Source: an uncultured Serinicoccus sp.
Lineage (GTDB): Bacteria > Actinomycetota > Actinomycetes > Actinomycetales > Dermatophilaceae
DNA: 64,000 nucleotides
Reading direction: 5' to 3'
Assembly: GCF_947487915.1 (NCBI RefSeq)
Contig: NZ_CANKYH010000006.1
Coordinates: forward strand, 240,199 to 304,198
The position numbers and the translations under genes were made by a program. This document shows, piece by piece, positions 8,560 through 18,862 of this stretch. Positions within the stretch are counted from its first letter, which is position 1; every line of letters begins with the position of its first letter. A model generated the notes under the pieces. That model searched no databases. It saw only the letters and a program-made list of their open reading frames with translations, and was not told where the DNA came from.

Positions 8560-9102
8560 CTACGGCTCCGTGGTCTCGGGGAGCCCCTCGTTCGCGATCG
8601 TGACCGACTCCCAGACCTGGGCGTACCACGGGCTGTCGGCCATCACGTCATCGCTCACCGGGGCCATTCCTGGCAGCGCCTCAGTGTAGTCGCTCCCGGT
8701 GTCGTCGATGACGGTGAAGGCCGTCTCGCCCTCCTTGACGAAGCGCAGCCGCTCGCGGGCCTGCTGCTCCACGTAGTCCGGGTCCTCCCAGCGGGCCAGC
8801 TCGCGCTCGAGCGCGGCGATCTCCTCCTGCTCCGTGGCGATCTCCTGGTGCAGCGCACCGATGTCGGCCCGCTGCCGGAGGAACCCGGACAGCGCGGGGG
8901 CCAGGACGAGGGCCATGGCGACGAGCAGGACCCCCAGCGTGATCAACCGGCGCACGTGCACCGGCGCCTGCCGCTGGGTCGCCGTCGCCGCCGGGCGCGA
9001 CCGTCCGCCGGGCCGACGGGCCGGGGTCCGACGGGTCGGGCCGGTGGGGCGGCTGCCGGCGCGCGAGGTGCGCCGGTCGCGCGGGCCACGGGCCGTGCTC
9101 AT
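8560..9102 (-). CDS. ftsB: Septum formation initiator (FtsB/DivIC family)
   Basis: A 180-residue bitopic membrane protein expected to join the divisome through the FtsQ-FtsL-FtsB subcomplex. The first roughly 45 residues are a basic, Arg/Pro-rich cytoplasmic tail. A transmembrane helix (LITLGVLLVAMALVLAPAL) lies near residues 53-71. A heptad-patterned coiled coil (ADIGALHQEIATEQEEI onward) spans about 78-105. The family signature follows: DPDYVEQQARERL then FVKEGE. An extracytoplasmic tail ends the protein. It sits between enolase and DUF501, the usual actinobacterial position. The exact functional counterpart (FtsB or DivIC) cannot be decided from sequence alone. Confidence 0.9.
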   Translation of the reverse strand: MSTARGPRDRRTSRAGSRPTGPTRRTPARRPGGRSRPAATATQRQAPVHVRRLITLGVLLVAMALVLAPALSGFLRQRADIGALHQEIATEQEEIAALERELARWEDPDYVEQQARERLRFVKEGETAFTVIDDTGSDYTEALPGMAPVSDDVMADSPWYAQVWESVTIANEGLPETTEP

Positions 9103-9260
9103 CGGGGCTCCTCGAACGTCGGGTGGGGTGGCTGGGACGGGTGAGGCCAGGGTATGCCGTCCGCCCGACCGGTCGACGGACGCCGCGCCGCGATGCAGGC
9201 ACCCCCGGCGGCCCGTCCCGGAGGGGACGCGGCGCCGTCGCGGTGGCCGGCACCGGCGCG

Positions 9261-9281
9261 GTCGCCGGGAGTCCCGGCGAC
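9261..9281 (-). terminator. Hairpin downstream of enolase
   Basis: The arms gtcgccggga and tcccggcgac are perfect 10-bp complements around a single G. The hairpin starts 12 nt beyond the enolase stop on the minus strand. There is no U-tract, as is common in high-GC actinobacteria. The rest of the 190-bp gap to the ftsB-like gene holds one GTATGCC site (9152) and no gene. Confidence 0.45.
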
Positions 9282-9293
9282 CGCCTCGGCGAC

Positions 9294-10637
<1,344 letters not shown>

Positions 10638-10693
10638 TCAGCCTAGCGCCGCGGGCAGGCCGCGGCAGGCCCGCGCCCCGGGGCCAGGCCGCG

Positions 10694-11710
10694 TCACCCG
10701 CTCCGCTCCCGCGCGGCCGCCTCCACCGCCCGGAGGGTATGCCGCAGCGCCTGGTCGGGGTCGACCCCCCGGCCGCGCAGGTCGAGGACGGCGCGCAGCA
10801 GCACCGCGCCGGCGTCGCCGTCGGTCTCGAGCCCGGCCGCCGCGTCGTCCAGCCACGCGCCCTGCCCGTCCCGACCCAAGCGCGAGGCGACCTTGGCGGC
10901 GCGGGCGAGCGCGGGCATACCGGTGGGGATGCCGTCCAGGGGGTGCTCGCGGGAGGCCGCCCCTGCGTCGGCGCGCTCCTGCGCCTTGATCTGCTCCCAG
11001 GCGCGGGCGACGTCGTCGGGGCCCTCGACCTCGGTCCCGCCGAAGACGTGCGGGTGTCGCCGGACCAGCTTGGCGACCAGCCCGGCCGCGACGTCGTCGA
11101 CGTCGAACGGCTCCTCCTCGTGCTCGGCCCCGACCCGGGCGTGGAAGAGCACCTGCAGCAGGACGTCCCCCAGCTCCTCGATGGCGTGCTCCCGGGCCGG
11201 GCCCGTGGCCTCGTCGAGGTGGTCGAGCGCCTCCACGGCCTCGTGCGCCTCCTCCACGAGGTAGGGGGTGAGGCTGGCGTGCGTCTGCTGCGCGTCCCAC
11301 GGGCAGCCGCCGGGCGAGCGGAGCCGGTCCATGACGGCCACGGCGTCCAGCAGCCGGGAGCCGGGGGTGTCCCAGGACCCGACGAGCAGCTCCAGGGTCG
11401 GCGCGTCCTCCTCGGGGAGCTGCACCGCGAGCGCCTCCGCCAGACCGGGGTCCCCGTCGGGCGAGCCGACCCAGACGACGCGCCCGGGCAGCGTCAGCAG
11501 CTCCTCGGCGCGCTGCGCCGGTGTAGCCCCGCGCGACCGGGCCACCTCGACGCCGGCCGCCGCCAGCGCGCCCGGGGTGGGTGCCGCGGGGTCCGCGGCG
11601 AGCACGTGGTCGGCCGCGCCCAGGGCCTGCCAGGCCGCGGCCGACAACAGCCCCGGCGCCACCCGGGGAGAGGTCAGCAGCAGGCTCAGCTCTCGGGCTG
11701 GACGATCCAC
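10694..11710 (-). CDS. mazG: Nucleoside triphosphate pyrophosphohydrolase MazG
   Basis: A 338-residue MazG. MazG hydrolyses NTPs and dNTPs to monophosphates and limits mutagenic or stress nucleotides. The catalytic MazG core occupies about residues 125-230, with PGGCPWDAQQTH, the metal-binding helix EEAHEAVEA and the EELGDVLLQVLFHA motif. A second, shorter helical part follows. The N-terminal 115 residues resemble a degraded tetrapyrrole-methylase-like domain, as in other actinobacterial MazG proteins. A GTG start at 11710 is used; the gene overlaps the end of the upstream lipoprotein gene by 25 bp, so the two are coupled. Confidence 0.93.
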   Translation of the reverse strand: MDRPARELSLLLTSPRVAPGLLSAAAWQALGAADHVLAADPAAPTPGALAAAGVEVARSRGATPAQRAEELLTLPGRVVWVGSPDGDPGLAEALAVQLPEEDAPTLELLVGSWDTPGSRLLDAVAVMDRLRSPGGCPWDAQQTHASLTPYLVEEAHEAVEALDHLDEATGPAREHAIEELGDVLLQVLFHARVGAEHEEEPFDVDDVAAGLVAKLVRRHPHVFGGTEVEGPDDVARAWEQIKAQERADAGAASREHPLDGIPTGMPALARAAKVASRLGRDGQGAWLDDAAAGLETDGDAGAVLLRAVLDLRGRGVDPDQALRHTLRAVEAAARERSG

Positions 11711-12234
11711 TCGGGCACCTGTGGCAGGACGCCGTCACCGGCCGGGCTCCACGCACCGAAGCGCGGGTTGACCTCCACCGGGAGCGCCCCGAGGTCCTCC
11801 TGGGTGAGGGTCTGCAGCTCGGCTACGACCGGCGCGAGCTCCTCGTCGGACATCGCGGCCTGGTCGTTGATGACGGCGAGGTAGCGCTGCGCGCTCACGG
11901 CCTGCACGGTGAGGTCGCCCGCGTCCCCCTCGAGGCCGGCGTCGGAGAGCGAGCTGCGGACCTCGTTCTCGGTCACCTCATAGCTCGTGCCCTCGAACCA
12001 GCCGCCGAGGAGCGGGGCGATGCCCGCCTGGTAGATGACCGTCGCCGTGTCGACCGGCTCGGGCGACACCTCGCTCAGCTGCTCGGTCGCCTCCTGCACC
12101 TCCCCGACGGAGTAGCCGGTGCCGTCGATGACGACACCCTCGGTCATGCCGACCCCGCTGCACCCGGACAGGACGACCGCGGTGACCGGGGCTGCGAGGG
12201 GGAAGGAGTATGCGCGCTTCACGGTGCCCATCAT
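11686..12234 (-). CDS. SurA N-terminal-like lipoprotein
   Basis: A 182-residue predicted lipoprotein. A short signal peptide ends in the lipobox LSGC, near residues 20-23. The remainder looks like the SurA-N chaperone fold without a peptidyl-prolyl isomerase domain; VNPRFGAWSP near the C-terminus is a hallmark of actinobacterial members. It is probably a cell-surface folding factor. Mycobacteria carry lipoprotein LpqU at the equivalent place beside mazG, and I cannot show that the two are homologous. The start at 12234 is supported by a leaderless-type -10 (TAGGGT) 7 nt upstream. It overlaps mazG. Confidence 0.75.
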   Translation of the reverse strand: MMGTVKRAYSFPLAAPVTAVVLSGCSGVGMTEGVVIDGTGYSVGEVQEATEQLSEVSPEPVDTATVIYQAGIAPLLGGWFEGTSYEVTENEVRSSLSDAGLEGDAGDLTVQAVSAQRYLAVINDQAAMSDEELAPVVAELQTLTQEDLGALPVEVNPRFGAWSPAGDGVLPQVPEWIVQPES

Positions 12235-12241
12235 CGCACGC

Positions 12242-12247
12242 ACCCTA
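12242..12247 (-). promoter_or_regulatory. Leaderless-type -10 for the lipoprotein gene
   Basis: On the minus strand TAGGGT ends 7 nt before the ATG at 12234. There is no Shine-Dalgarno. The spacing places the transcription start at or beside the start codon. Confidence 0.5.
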
Positions 12248-12276
12248 CGGACGACCGGCCGTGCCATGCTCGTGCC

Positions 12277-12723
12277 ATGAGCACCAGCACCCTGAGCGAC
12301 GCCCTCCTCGACCCGGCCACGCGCCCGCGCGTGGTCGACGCGCTCCTCGTCCTGGCCGACGCGGAGGTCTCCACCAAGAAGGGCATCTCCGGCGCCATGC
12401 TGAAGACCGCCTTCGGCGGGGCCCGCAAGGCCAGCGAGAGCAACGTCCGCAAGGGGGTGGACCGGCTGCTGCCGGGCATGGCCCGCGCGCTCGACCCGCA
12501 CTTCGACGCCAAGGGCGAGGTGCCCTTCGGGACCTACCTCTCCGACCCGGCGCGCTCGGGCCAGGTGGCGGACGAGCTGCTGGCCGTCGCCGACTCCGCC
12601 GCCGCCCGGGTCGAGGGCAACCCCCTCGGTCGGGTGTATGCCTCCTTCCGCGGCAAGGCGAAGGAGCACGTCGTCGCGGCCCTGCCCCGGCTCGGCACCA
12701 CCCTGGAGACCTTCGTCCACTGA
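12277..12723 (+). CDS. Conserved hypothetical protein (probably DUF6918 family)
   Basis: A 148-residue, mostly helical soluble protein. The segments STLSDALLDPATRPRVVDAL, TKKGISGAMLKTAFGG and a C-terminal RGKAKEHVVAALPRLG are typical of an actinobacterial family I believe is labelled DUF6918; that label is from memory. The pattern suggests a lipid- or protein-binding helical bundle, with no enzymatic motif. The start at 12277 lacks a Shine-Dalgarno; CATGCT lies 6 nt before it, a weak leaderless -10 candidate. It is divergent from the lipoprotein gene and convergent with mfd. Confidence 0.7.
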   Translation: MSTSTLSDALLDPATRPRVVDALLVLADAEVSTKKGISGAMLKTAFGGARKASESNVRKGVDRLLPGMARALDPHFDAKGEVPFGTYLSDPARSGQVADELLAVADSAAARVEGNPLGRVYASFRGKAKEHVVAALPRLGTTLETFVH

Positions 12724-12735
12724 GGGTGCCTCCCC

Positions 12736-12764
12736 AGGTCGCACCGCCGCGGCGGGTGCGACCT
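12736..12764. terminator. Bidirectional hairpin between convergent genes
   Basis: Perfect 10-bp arms aggtcgcacc and ggtgcgacct enclose a 9-nt loop, 12 nt after the stop of the DUF6918-like gene and facing the end of mfd. It should serve as terminator for the plus-strand gene at least. Confidence 0.6.
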
Positions 12765-12795
12765 GCGGCCTGTGCACGCCATACGCAGCCTGTGC

Positions 12796-12815
12796 GTGCG
12801 GAAGAACATCCGCAC
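12796..12815. terminator. Second hairpin in the mfd 3' region
   Basis: The arms gtgcgga and tccgcac (7 bp) enclose agaaca, 47 nt downstream of the mfd stop on the minus strand. It probably acts with the 12736-12764 hairpin to separate the convergent genes. Confidence 0.4.
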
Positions 12816-12862
12816 CGGCTGCCGATCCCTGCACAGGTACGGGTGGGGCGAGGCCTCCGTGC

Positions 12863-15800
12863 TCAGGTGGCGGTGGCGGCGGCGAAGTCGTCGAGCAGGA
12901 TGCCGCGGACGAGCTGGCTCGCCCAGTCCAGGATGTCCTGGTCGCGCAGGGGCTTGCCGCCGACCGGGGCGGTCTTGGGCACGGGCACGAGGATCTGGCG
13001 CAAGGCGGGCTTGATGATCGTGCCCTTGTAGACCCGGGTGAGCCGCAGCTGCTGGCTCTCCCTGAGGTTCTCCACCGGTGCGAACCTGACCATCTGGCCC
13101 TGCAGGGCGATGTCGCTGATGCCCGCCGCGCGCGCGACCGTGCGCAGCCGCGCCACCTCCAGCAGCGTCTGCACCGGCCGGGGCGGTGCGCCGTAGCGGT
13201 CCACGAGCTCCTCGCGGATGAGCTCCAGCCCCTGCTCGTCGCCGACCTGCGCCAGCTTGCGGTAGGCCTCGAGCCGCAGCCGCTCCCCCGGGACGTAGTC
13301 GTGCGGCAGGTGGGCGTCGACCGGCAGCTCGATCTTGACCTCGGCGGGCGCCTCCTGGCCCTCGCCCTTGAAGGCGGACACGGCCTCGCCGACCAGCCGG
13401 ACGTAGAGGTCGAAGCCGACGCCCTCGATGTGCCCGGACTGCTCGCCACCGAGCAGGTTGCCGGCGCCGCGGATCTCGAGGTCCTTCATCGCGACCGCTA
13501 TGCCGGCGCCCAGGTCGGTGTGGGAGGCGATGGTCTGCAGCCGGTCCACCGCCGTCTCGGTGAGCGGCTTCTCCGGGGGGTAGAGGAAGTAGGCGTAGGC
13601 CCGCTCCCGACCGCGGCCGACCCGCCCGCGCAGCTGGTGCAGCTGGGAGAGGCCGAAGGTGTCGGCACGGTCCACGACGAGGGTGTTGGCGTTGGAGATG
13701 TCCAGGCCGGTCTCGACGATGGTCGTGCAGACGAGCACGTCGAAGCGGCGCTCCCAGAAGTCGACCACGACCTGCTCCAGCCGGTGCTCGCCCATCTGCC
13801 CGTGGGCCGTCTCGATGCGCGCCTCCGGCACGAGGTCGCGCAGGCGGGAGGCGACCTTCTCGATGGAGCTCACCTTGTTGTGCACGAAGAAGACCTGCCC
13901 GTCGCGCAGCAGCTCGCGGCGGATCGCGGCGGCGATCTGCCTCTCGTCGTAGCCGCCGACGAAGGTGAGCACCGGGTGGCGCTCCTCCGGCGGCGTCGCC
14001 AGGGTGGACATCTCCCGGATGCCGGTGATCGCCATCTCCAGGGTGCGCGGGATGGGCGTGGCCGACATGGCCAGCACGTCGACGTTGGTGCGCAGGGCCT
14101 TGAGCTGCTCCTTGTGCTCGACGCCGAAGCGCTGCTCCTCGTCGATGATGACCAGGCCGAGGTCCTTGAAGCGCACCGTCGAGCCGAGGATCCGGTGGGT
14201 GCCGATGACGAGGTCGACCGAGCCGTCCTTGATCCCGTCGACGACCTCCGTGGCCTGCTTGTCGCTCTGGAAACGCGACAGCGCACGCACGGTGACGGGG
14301 AACTGGGCATACCGCTCGGAGAAGGTCTGGAAGTGCTGCTGGACGAGCAGGGTGGTCGGCACGAGCACCGCGACCTGCTTGCCGTCCTGGATCGCCTTGA
14401 AGGCCGCGCGCACCGCGATCTCGGTCTTGCCGTAGCCGACGTCCCCGCTGATGAGGCGGTCCATGGGCACGGTCTTCTCCATGTCCTCCTTCACCTCGTC
14501 GATGGAGACCAGCTGGTCCGGGGTCTCGGTGAAGGCGAAGGCGTCCTCCAGCTCGCGCTGCCAGGGGCTGTCCGGGCCGAAGGCGTGCCCCTGCGTCGCC
14601 TGACGCGCGGAGTAGAGCCGGATGAGCTCGGCGGCGATCTGCCGGACGTGCTTGCGGGCCCGCGACTTCGTCTTCTGCCAGTCCGCCCCGCCCAGGCGGT
14701 GCAGCGTGGGCGCCTCGCCGCCGACGTACTTCGTCAGCTGGTCCAGCTGGTCGGTGGGCAGGTAGAGGCGGTCCCCGGGCTGGCCCCGCTTGGACGGGGC
14801 GTACTCCAGGACGACGTACTCGCGGGTCGCCCCCTGCACCTGACGCTGCGCCATCTCGACGAAGCGGCCCACGCCGTGCTGCTCGTGCACGACGTAGTCG
14901 TCCGGGCGCAGCTGCAGCGGGTCGACCTGGTGGCGGCGGCGCGAGGGCATCCGCCGCATGTCCTTGGTGCTGCCCCCGGTGCCCTGCTGGCCGGTGAGGT
15001 CGGACTCCCCGAGGAGCACGAGCCCGTCGTCGCCGAGCAGGAAGCCGCGACCCACCCGGCCGGTGGTCACGGTGAGCCGGTCGGTCGGCAGCGGGTCGTC
15101 CCCGAGCGCCTCGAGGCGCTCCACCACCTGGTGGGCGACCTCGTGCTCGGTCAGCACCTCGCCCACGCGCCGGGCCAGGCCGGGCCCGTCCAGCGCGAGG
15201 ACGACCGGGCGTCCCTCGGCGAGCCACCCGCGGGCGTCCGCGACGATGGCGTCGACGTCGCTGCGGTATGCCCTCGCCGGGGCGGACGGCACGTCCAGGG
15301 TGTGCAGGGCGGGCTCGTCGTCGCTCCCGGAGGGCTCGCCCGCGCCGGTCTGCTCCACGAACTCCTCGAGGGACTCGTCGGCGGCGAAGGCGGACAACGA
15401 CCACCACGGGCGACCGGTCCCGAGCGCGTGGCTGCGCATCTCGGCGAGCGACCACGAGGAGGCGGTGCCGAGCACCTGCTGCAGGTCGATGGGCACGGCC
15501 GCGCCACCCCCGGCGGCGGCGGCCCACCCGGCCTGCATGAACTCCTCGCTGGTGCGCACCAGGTCGTGGGCGCGGGTCCGCACCCGCTCCGGGTCGAGCA
15601 CCACCACGCCGGACCCCTCGGGCAGCACGTCGACCAGGGTCTCCATGCCGTCGACGAGCGCGGGGGCGAGCGACTCCATCCCCTCCACGGCGATGCCCTC
15701 GGCGATCTTGGCGAGCAGGTCCTCGGCCCCCGGCAGGACGTCCACGAGCTCGGCGGCGCGGGCCCGCACCGCCTCGGTGATGAGCACCTCGCGGCACGGC

Positions 15801-16537
15801 GGGGCGTAGAGGCCGTGCCCCGCGATCTCCAGGCTGCGCTGGTCGGCGACCTTGAACCAGCGCACCTCCTCGACCGTGTCGCCCCAGAACTCCACCCGCA
15901 CCGGGTGCTCCTCGGTCGGCGGGAAGACGTCGAGGATGCCGCCGCGGACCGCGAACTCGCCACGCCGCTCGACCATGTCGACCCGGGTGTATGCCGCCGC
16001 CGCCAGCGCCTCCACGACCTCGGTGAGCGGGCGGTCCTCGCCCGCGCGCAACGCCACGGGGACGAGCTCACCCAGGCCCTCGACCAGCGGCTGCAGGAGG
16101 GCCCGGACGCTGGCCACCACGACGTGGGCCGGGCCGGTCGCCGGGTCCTGCCCGGTGAGGTCCGGGTGCGCGAGCCGGCGCAGCGTGGCCAACCGGTGCC
16201 CGACGGTGTCCGAGCGCGGGCTGAGCCGCTCGTGCGGCAGCGTCTCCCAGCTCGGGAAGCCGGCCACCACGTCGGGCCCGCCGGGGAGCAGCTCGCCGAG
16301 CATCCCGACCAGGTCGTCGGCCTCGCGGCCGGTCGCCGTCACGGCCAGCAGCGGCGGCGGGGTGGGGTCGGTGGGAGCGGTCCCGTCCTCGCTGGTCGCG
16401 AGCAGCGCGACCAGCGCCGGGTGCAGCCCCGGCGCGGCGGAGACCTCCACGGCCTGCTCGCCGCGGGCCCGCGCCTCGAGCACGGCGGCGACCTCCGCCT
16501 GGGTGCGCAGGGCGGCGAGGAGGGGGGCGAGCGGCAT
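12863..16537 (-). CDS. mfd: Transcription-repair coupling factor
   Basis: A 1224-residue Mfd translocase. It displaces RNA polymerase stalled at DNA lesions and recruits UvrA. The N-terminal third is the UvrB-like module (LPHERLSPRSDTV region). The RNA-polymerase interaction domain is recognised by EYVVLEYAPSKRGQPGDRLY near residue 525. The RecG-like motor follows: the Walker A loop GDVGYGKTE near 675, the DEEQ Walker B box, and the RVGRGRERAYAYF helicase motif. The autoinhibitory C-terminal domain completes it. A GTG 15 nt upstream is in frame, but the ATG at 16537 has gaggtc upstream and lies in a GGTATGCC site. It has no close operon partner. Confidence 0.96.
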   Translation of the reverse strand: MPLAPLLAALRTQAEVAAVLEARARGEQAVEVSAAPGLHPALVALLATSEDGTAPTDPTPPPLLAVTATGREADDLVGMLGELLPGGPDVVAGFPSWETLPHERLSPRSDTVGHRLATLRRLAHPDLTGQDPATGPAHVVVASVRALLQPLVEGLGELVPVALRAGEDRPLTEVVEALAAAAYTRVDMVERRGEFAVRGGILDVFPPTEEHPVRVEFWGDTVEEVRWFKVADQRSLEIAGHGLYAPPCREVLITEAVRARAAELVDVLPGAEDLLAKIAEGIAVEGMESLAPALVDGMETLVDVLPEGSGVVVLDPERVRTRAHDLVRTSEEFMQAGWAAAAGGGAAVPIDLQQVLGTASSWSLAEMRSHALGTGRPWWSLSAFAADESLEEFVEQTGAGEPSGSDDEPALHTLDVPSAPARAYRSDVDAIVADARGWLAEGRPVVLALDGPGLARRVGEVLTEHEVAHQVVERLEALGDDPLPTDRLTVTTGRVGRGFLLGDDGLVLLGESDLTGQQGTGGSTKDMRRMPSRRRHQVDPLQLRPDDYVVHEQHGVGRFVEMAQRQVQGATREYVVLEYAPSKRGQPGDRLYLPTDQLDQLTKYVGGEAPTLHRLGGADWQKTKSRARKHVRQIAAELIRLYSARQATQGHAFGPDSPWQRELEDAFAFTETPDQLVSIDEVKEDMEKTVPMDRLISGDVGYGKTEIAVRAAFKAIQDGKQVAVLVPTTLLVQQHFQTFSERYAQFPVTVRALSRFQSDKQATEVVDGIKDGSVDLVIGTHRILGSTVRFKDLGLVIIDEEQRFGVEHKEQLKALRTNVDVLAMSATPIPRTLEMAITGIREMSTLATPPEERHPVLTFVGGYDERQIAAAIRRELLRDGQVFFVHNKVSSIEKVASRLRDLVPEARIETAHGQMGEHRLEQVVVDFWERRFDVLVCTTIVETGLDISNANTLVVDRADTFGLSQLHQLRGRVGRGRERAYAYFLYPPEKPLTETAVDRLQTIASHTDLGAGIAVAMKDLEIRGAGNLLGGEQSGHIEGVGFDLYVRLVGEAVSAFKGEGQEAPAEVKIELPVDAHLPHDYVPGERLRLEAYRKLAQVGDEQGLELIREELVDRYGAPPRPVQTLLEVARLRTVARAAGISDIALQGQMVRFAPVENLRESQQLRLTRVYKGTIIKPALRQILVPVPKTAPVGGKPLRDQDILDWASQLVRGILLDDFAAATAT

Positions 16538-16673
16538 ACCGGGAGACCTCACGGGAGAGTCGGGTGGAGGACGACGGTCCAGTCTAGGTCCGGCGACCGA
16601 CGGACCCGGCCCCAGCAGGAGGCGACCACCCCAGGGTGGCGGCGCGCACCCCCGTCGGGCAGGATCAGGAGGT

Positions 16674-18743
16674 GTGAGCCACTCGACACATCGCTCCAGG
16701 ACGCTGCGCCCGGGAGCGGCGGGGCTCCTCGCCGTGGGGGTCGCGCTGGCCCTGGCCCCGGTGGTCGCGGACCGCGCCGTCGCCGAGCAGCCCAGCTACC
16801 TCGAGGACGCGGTCCACGACCCGGCCGACGTGCTCACCGACGAGGAGGAGGCCGCCGCCGCGGAGCAGATCGAGACCCTGCGGGAGGAGACCGGGCTGCA
16901 GCTCTTCGTGGCCTACGTCGACACCTTCGAGGACTCCTCCGGGGCCACGGTCGGCGGCGAGGAGTGGGCCACCCTCACGGCCGAGGAGTCCGAGCTGGGC
17001 ACCGGCGACCTGCTGCTGGCGGTCGCCGTCGACCAGCGCGCCTACGGGGTCGGCGACGCCGGCGACACCCTGTCCGCGGAGCAGGTCGAGGCCGTGCAGC
17101 TCCAGGACATCGAGCCGCGACTGGCCGAGGACGACTGGGCGGGTGCCGTCGAGGGCGCTACCGAGGGCTTCGCCCGGGAGTATGCCGGAGCCTCCTCGGG
17201 TGGCGGTGTCAGCGTGCCCGACGGGGACCAGGTCTACCCCACCTCCTCCGGAGGCCTGGGCAGCGCCTTCCCGTTGCTGTTCTTCGCCCCCCTGGTGGTC
17301 GGCGGGGTCGCCATGGCCGTCCGGAGCCGGCAGCGGCGGCGCCCGGACCCCGGGGCCCCCGTGCCGCCCCACGCCCAGGGGCGGAGCCTGTCCGAGCTGC
17401 ACCGCGAGGCCGCCGAGGCGCTGGTGGGCATGGACGACGCCGTGCGCTCCGCGGGCGAGGAGCTCGACTTCGCGCGCGCGCAGTTCGGCACCCAGCGGAC
17501 CGAGGCCTTCGGCGCCGCGCTGGAACGGGCGCGGCAGGCGGCCAGGGAGGCCTTCAGCCTGCGCCAGCAGCTGGACGACGACACCGAGGAGCCGGAGAGC
17601 GTGCAGCGCGGCATGCTGGGCCGCATCCTGGAGCTGACCGGGACCGCCCGCGCCGAGCTGGACGCCCGCACGCAGGAGTTCGCCCGGCTGCGCTCGCTGC
17701 AGGACCGCGCCCCGCAGTTCCTCGCCGAGCTCGCCACCCGGGCCCGGGAGACGCGGGAGCGGCTGCCTGCCGCCGAGCAGGAGCTGCGCGGCCTGGCCGC
17801 GCGGCACCCGGCCGCCGCGCTGGCGACGGTGCGCGGCAACCTCGCCCAGGCCACCAACCTGCTGGACTCGGCGGACGGCTTCGTCACGGCCGGCCGGCAG
17901 TCGCTGGAGCGGGACGACCGCGCCTCGGCGGTCGCGGCCGCGCGCGCCGCGGAGGAGTCCGTGGGGCAGGCCGCGACCCTGCTCGACCAGGTCTCCACCG
18001 CCGACGCCGAGCTGCGGGGGGCCGGGGAGGCCATCACCGCCGGCATCGCCTCGCTGTCCGCCGACCTGCAGGACGCCCGCCGGTTGGGGGCGGGCGAGCC
18101 CACGGTGGCGCAGGCGGTCCAGCGGGCCCGGGCCGCCATCGAGCAGGCCCAGGCCAGCCGGGACGGCGGCGACCCGCTGCGCGCCCTCACCGAGCTCGAC
18201 GCCGCCGAGCACGACCTCGACGCCCTGCTGGAGCCGCTGCGGGAGTCGGACCGCCACCAGGCCAAGCTGCGCGGCGACTTCGAGGCGCGGGTGAGCCGGG
18301 TCGGGGCGCGGCTGCGCAGCATCGACCAGACCGTCGCCACCCGGCGTGGTGCGGTGGGCAGCGGCCCCCGCACCCGCATCTCGGAGGCGCTGCGGCTCTA
18401 CGACGACGCGGTGGCCCGGGCGGCGGAGTCGCCGACGGCGGCCATGCAGCTGCTCACCCGCGCCGAGCAGCTCGGCGAGCAGGCGCTCACCGAGGCGCAG
18501 CGGGACGCCGACCAGTGGGGCGGCCCGGGCGGGTTCGGGGGTCCGACCTCGGGGCGCGGGCACCGCGGCATCGACCCCTGGTCGCTCGTGCTGGGCGGCA
18601 TCCTCTCCGGCATGGGCAATTCGCACCGGCACCGGGGCGGCTGGGGCGGGGGCGGGTCCTTCGGCGGCGGGGGCGGCGGCTTCGGTGGCGGCTCGTTCGG
18701 TGGCGGCGGAGGAGGGGGGACGTTCTCGGGCGGCCGGTTCTGA
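16674..18743 (+). CDS. TPM-domain membrane protein with Gly-rich tail
   Basis: A 689-residue envelope protein. A signal or anchor sequence lies at about residues 8-38 (GAAGLLAVGVALALAPVVA). A TPM (formerly DUF477) domain follows to about 165, with the family motif VHDPADVLTDEE. A second hydrophobic helix (PLLFFAPLVVGGVAMAV) lies near 200-217. A long cytoplasmic alpha-helical, coiled-coil region (about 230-620) follows, and a tail of FGGGGGG repeats ends the protein. TPM proteins are linked to membrane-protein quality control and phosphatase-like folds. It is followed after 119 bp by pspA. A GTG start is used; aggagg is only 1-2 nt away, so the exact start is less certain. Confidence 0.85.
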   Translation: MSHSTHRSRTLRPGAAGLLAVGVALALAPVVADRAVAEQPSYLEDAVHDPADVLTDEEEAAAAEQIETLREETGLQLFVAYVDTFEDSSGATVGGEEWATLTAEESELGTGDLLLAVAVDQRAYGVGDAGDTLSAEQVEAVQLQDIEPRLAEDDWAGAVEGATEGFAREYAGASSGGGVSVPDGDQVYPTSSGGLGSAFPLLFFAPLVVGGVAMAVRSRQRRRPDPGAPVPPHAQGRSLSELHREAAEALVGMDDAVRSAGEELDFARAQFGTQRTEAFGAALERARQAAREAFSLRQQLDDDTEEPESVQRGMLGRILELTGTARAELDARTQEFARLRSLQDRAPQFLAELATRARETRERLPAAEQELRGLAARHPAAALATVRGNLAQATNLLDSADGFVTAGRQSLERDDRASAVAAARAAEESVGQAATLLDQVSTADAELRGAGEAITAGIASLSADLQDARRLGAGEPTVAQAVQRARAAIEQAQASRDGGDPLRALTELDAAEHDLDALLEPLRESDRHQAKLRGDFEARVSRVGARLRSIDQTVATRRGAVGSGPRTRISEALRLYDDAVARAAESPTAAMQLLTRAEQLGEQALTEAQRDADQWGGPGGFGGPTSGRGHRGIDPWSLVLGGILSGMGNSHRHRGGWGGGGSFGGGGGGFGGGSFGGGGGGGTFSGGRF

Positions 18744-18862
18744 GCCAGACCCGACCACGCACCGGGCCGAGTGCAACCGGTGGTGGGGCGGGCACGTCAT
18801 ACCCTCGACATCTGACCAGCGTGACCCGCGACGACGCGGGCGGAGAAAGGATGGGACCACAC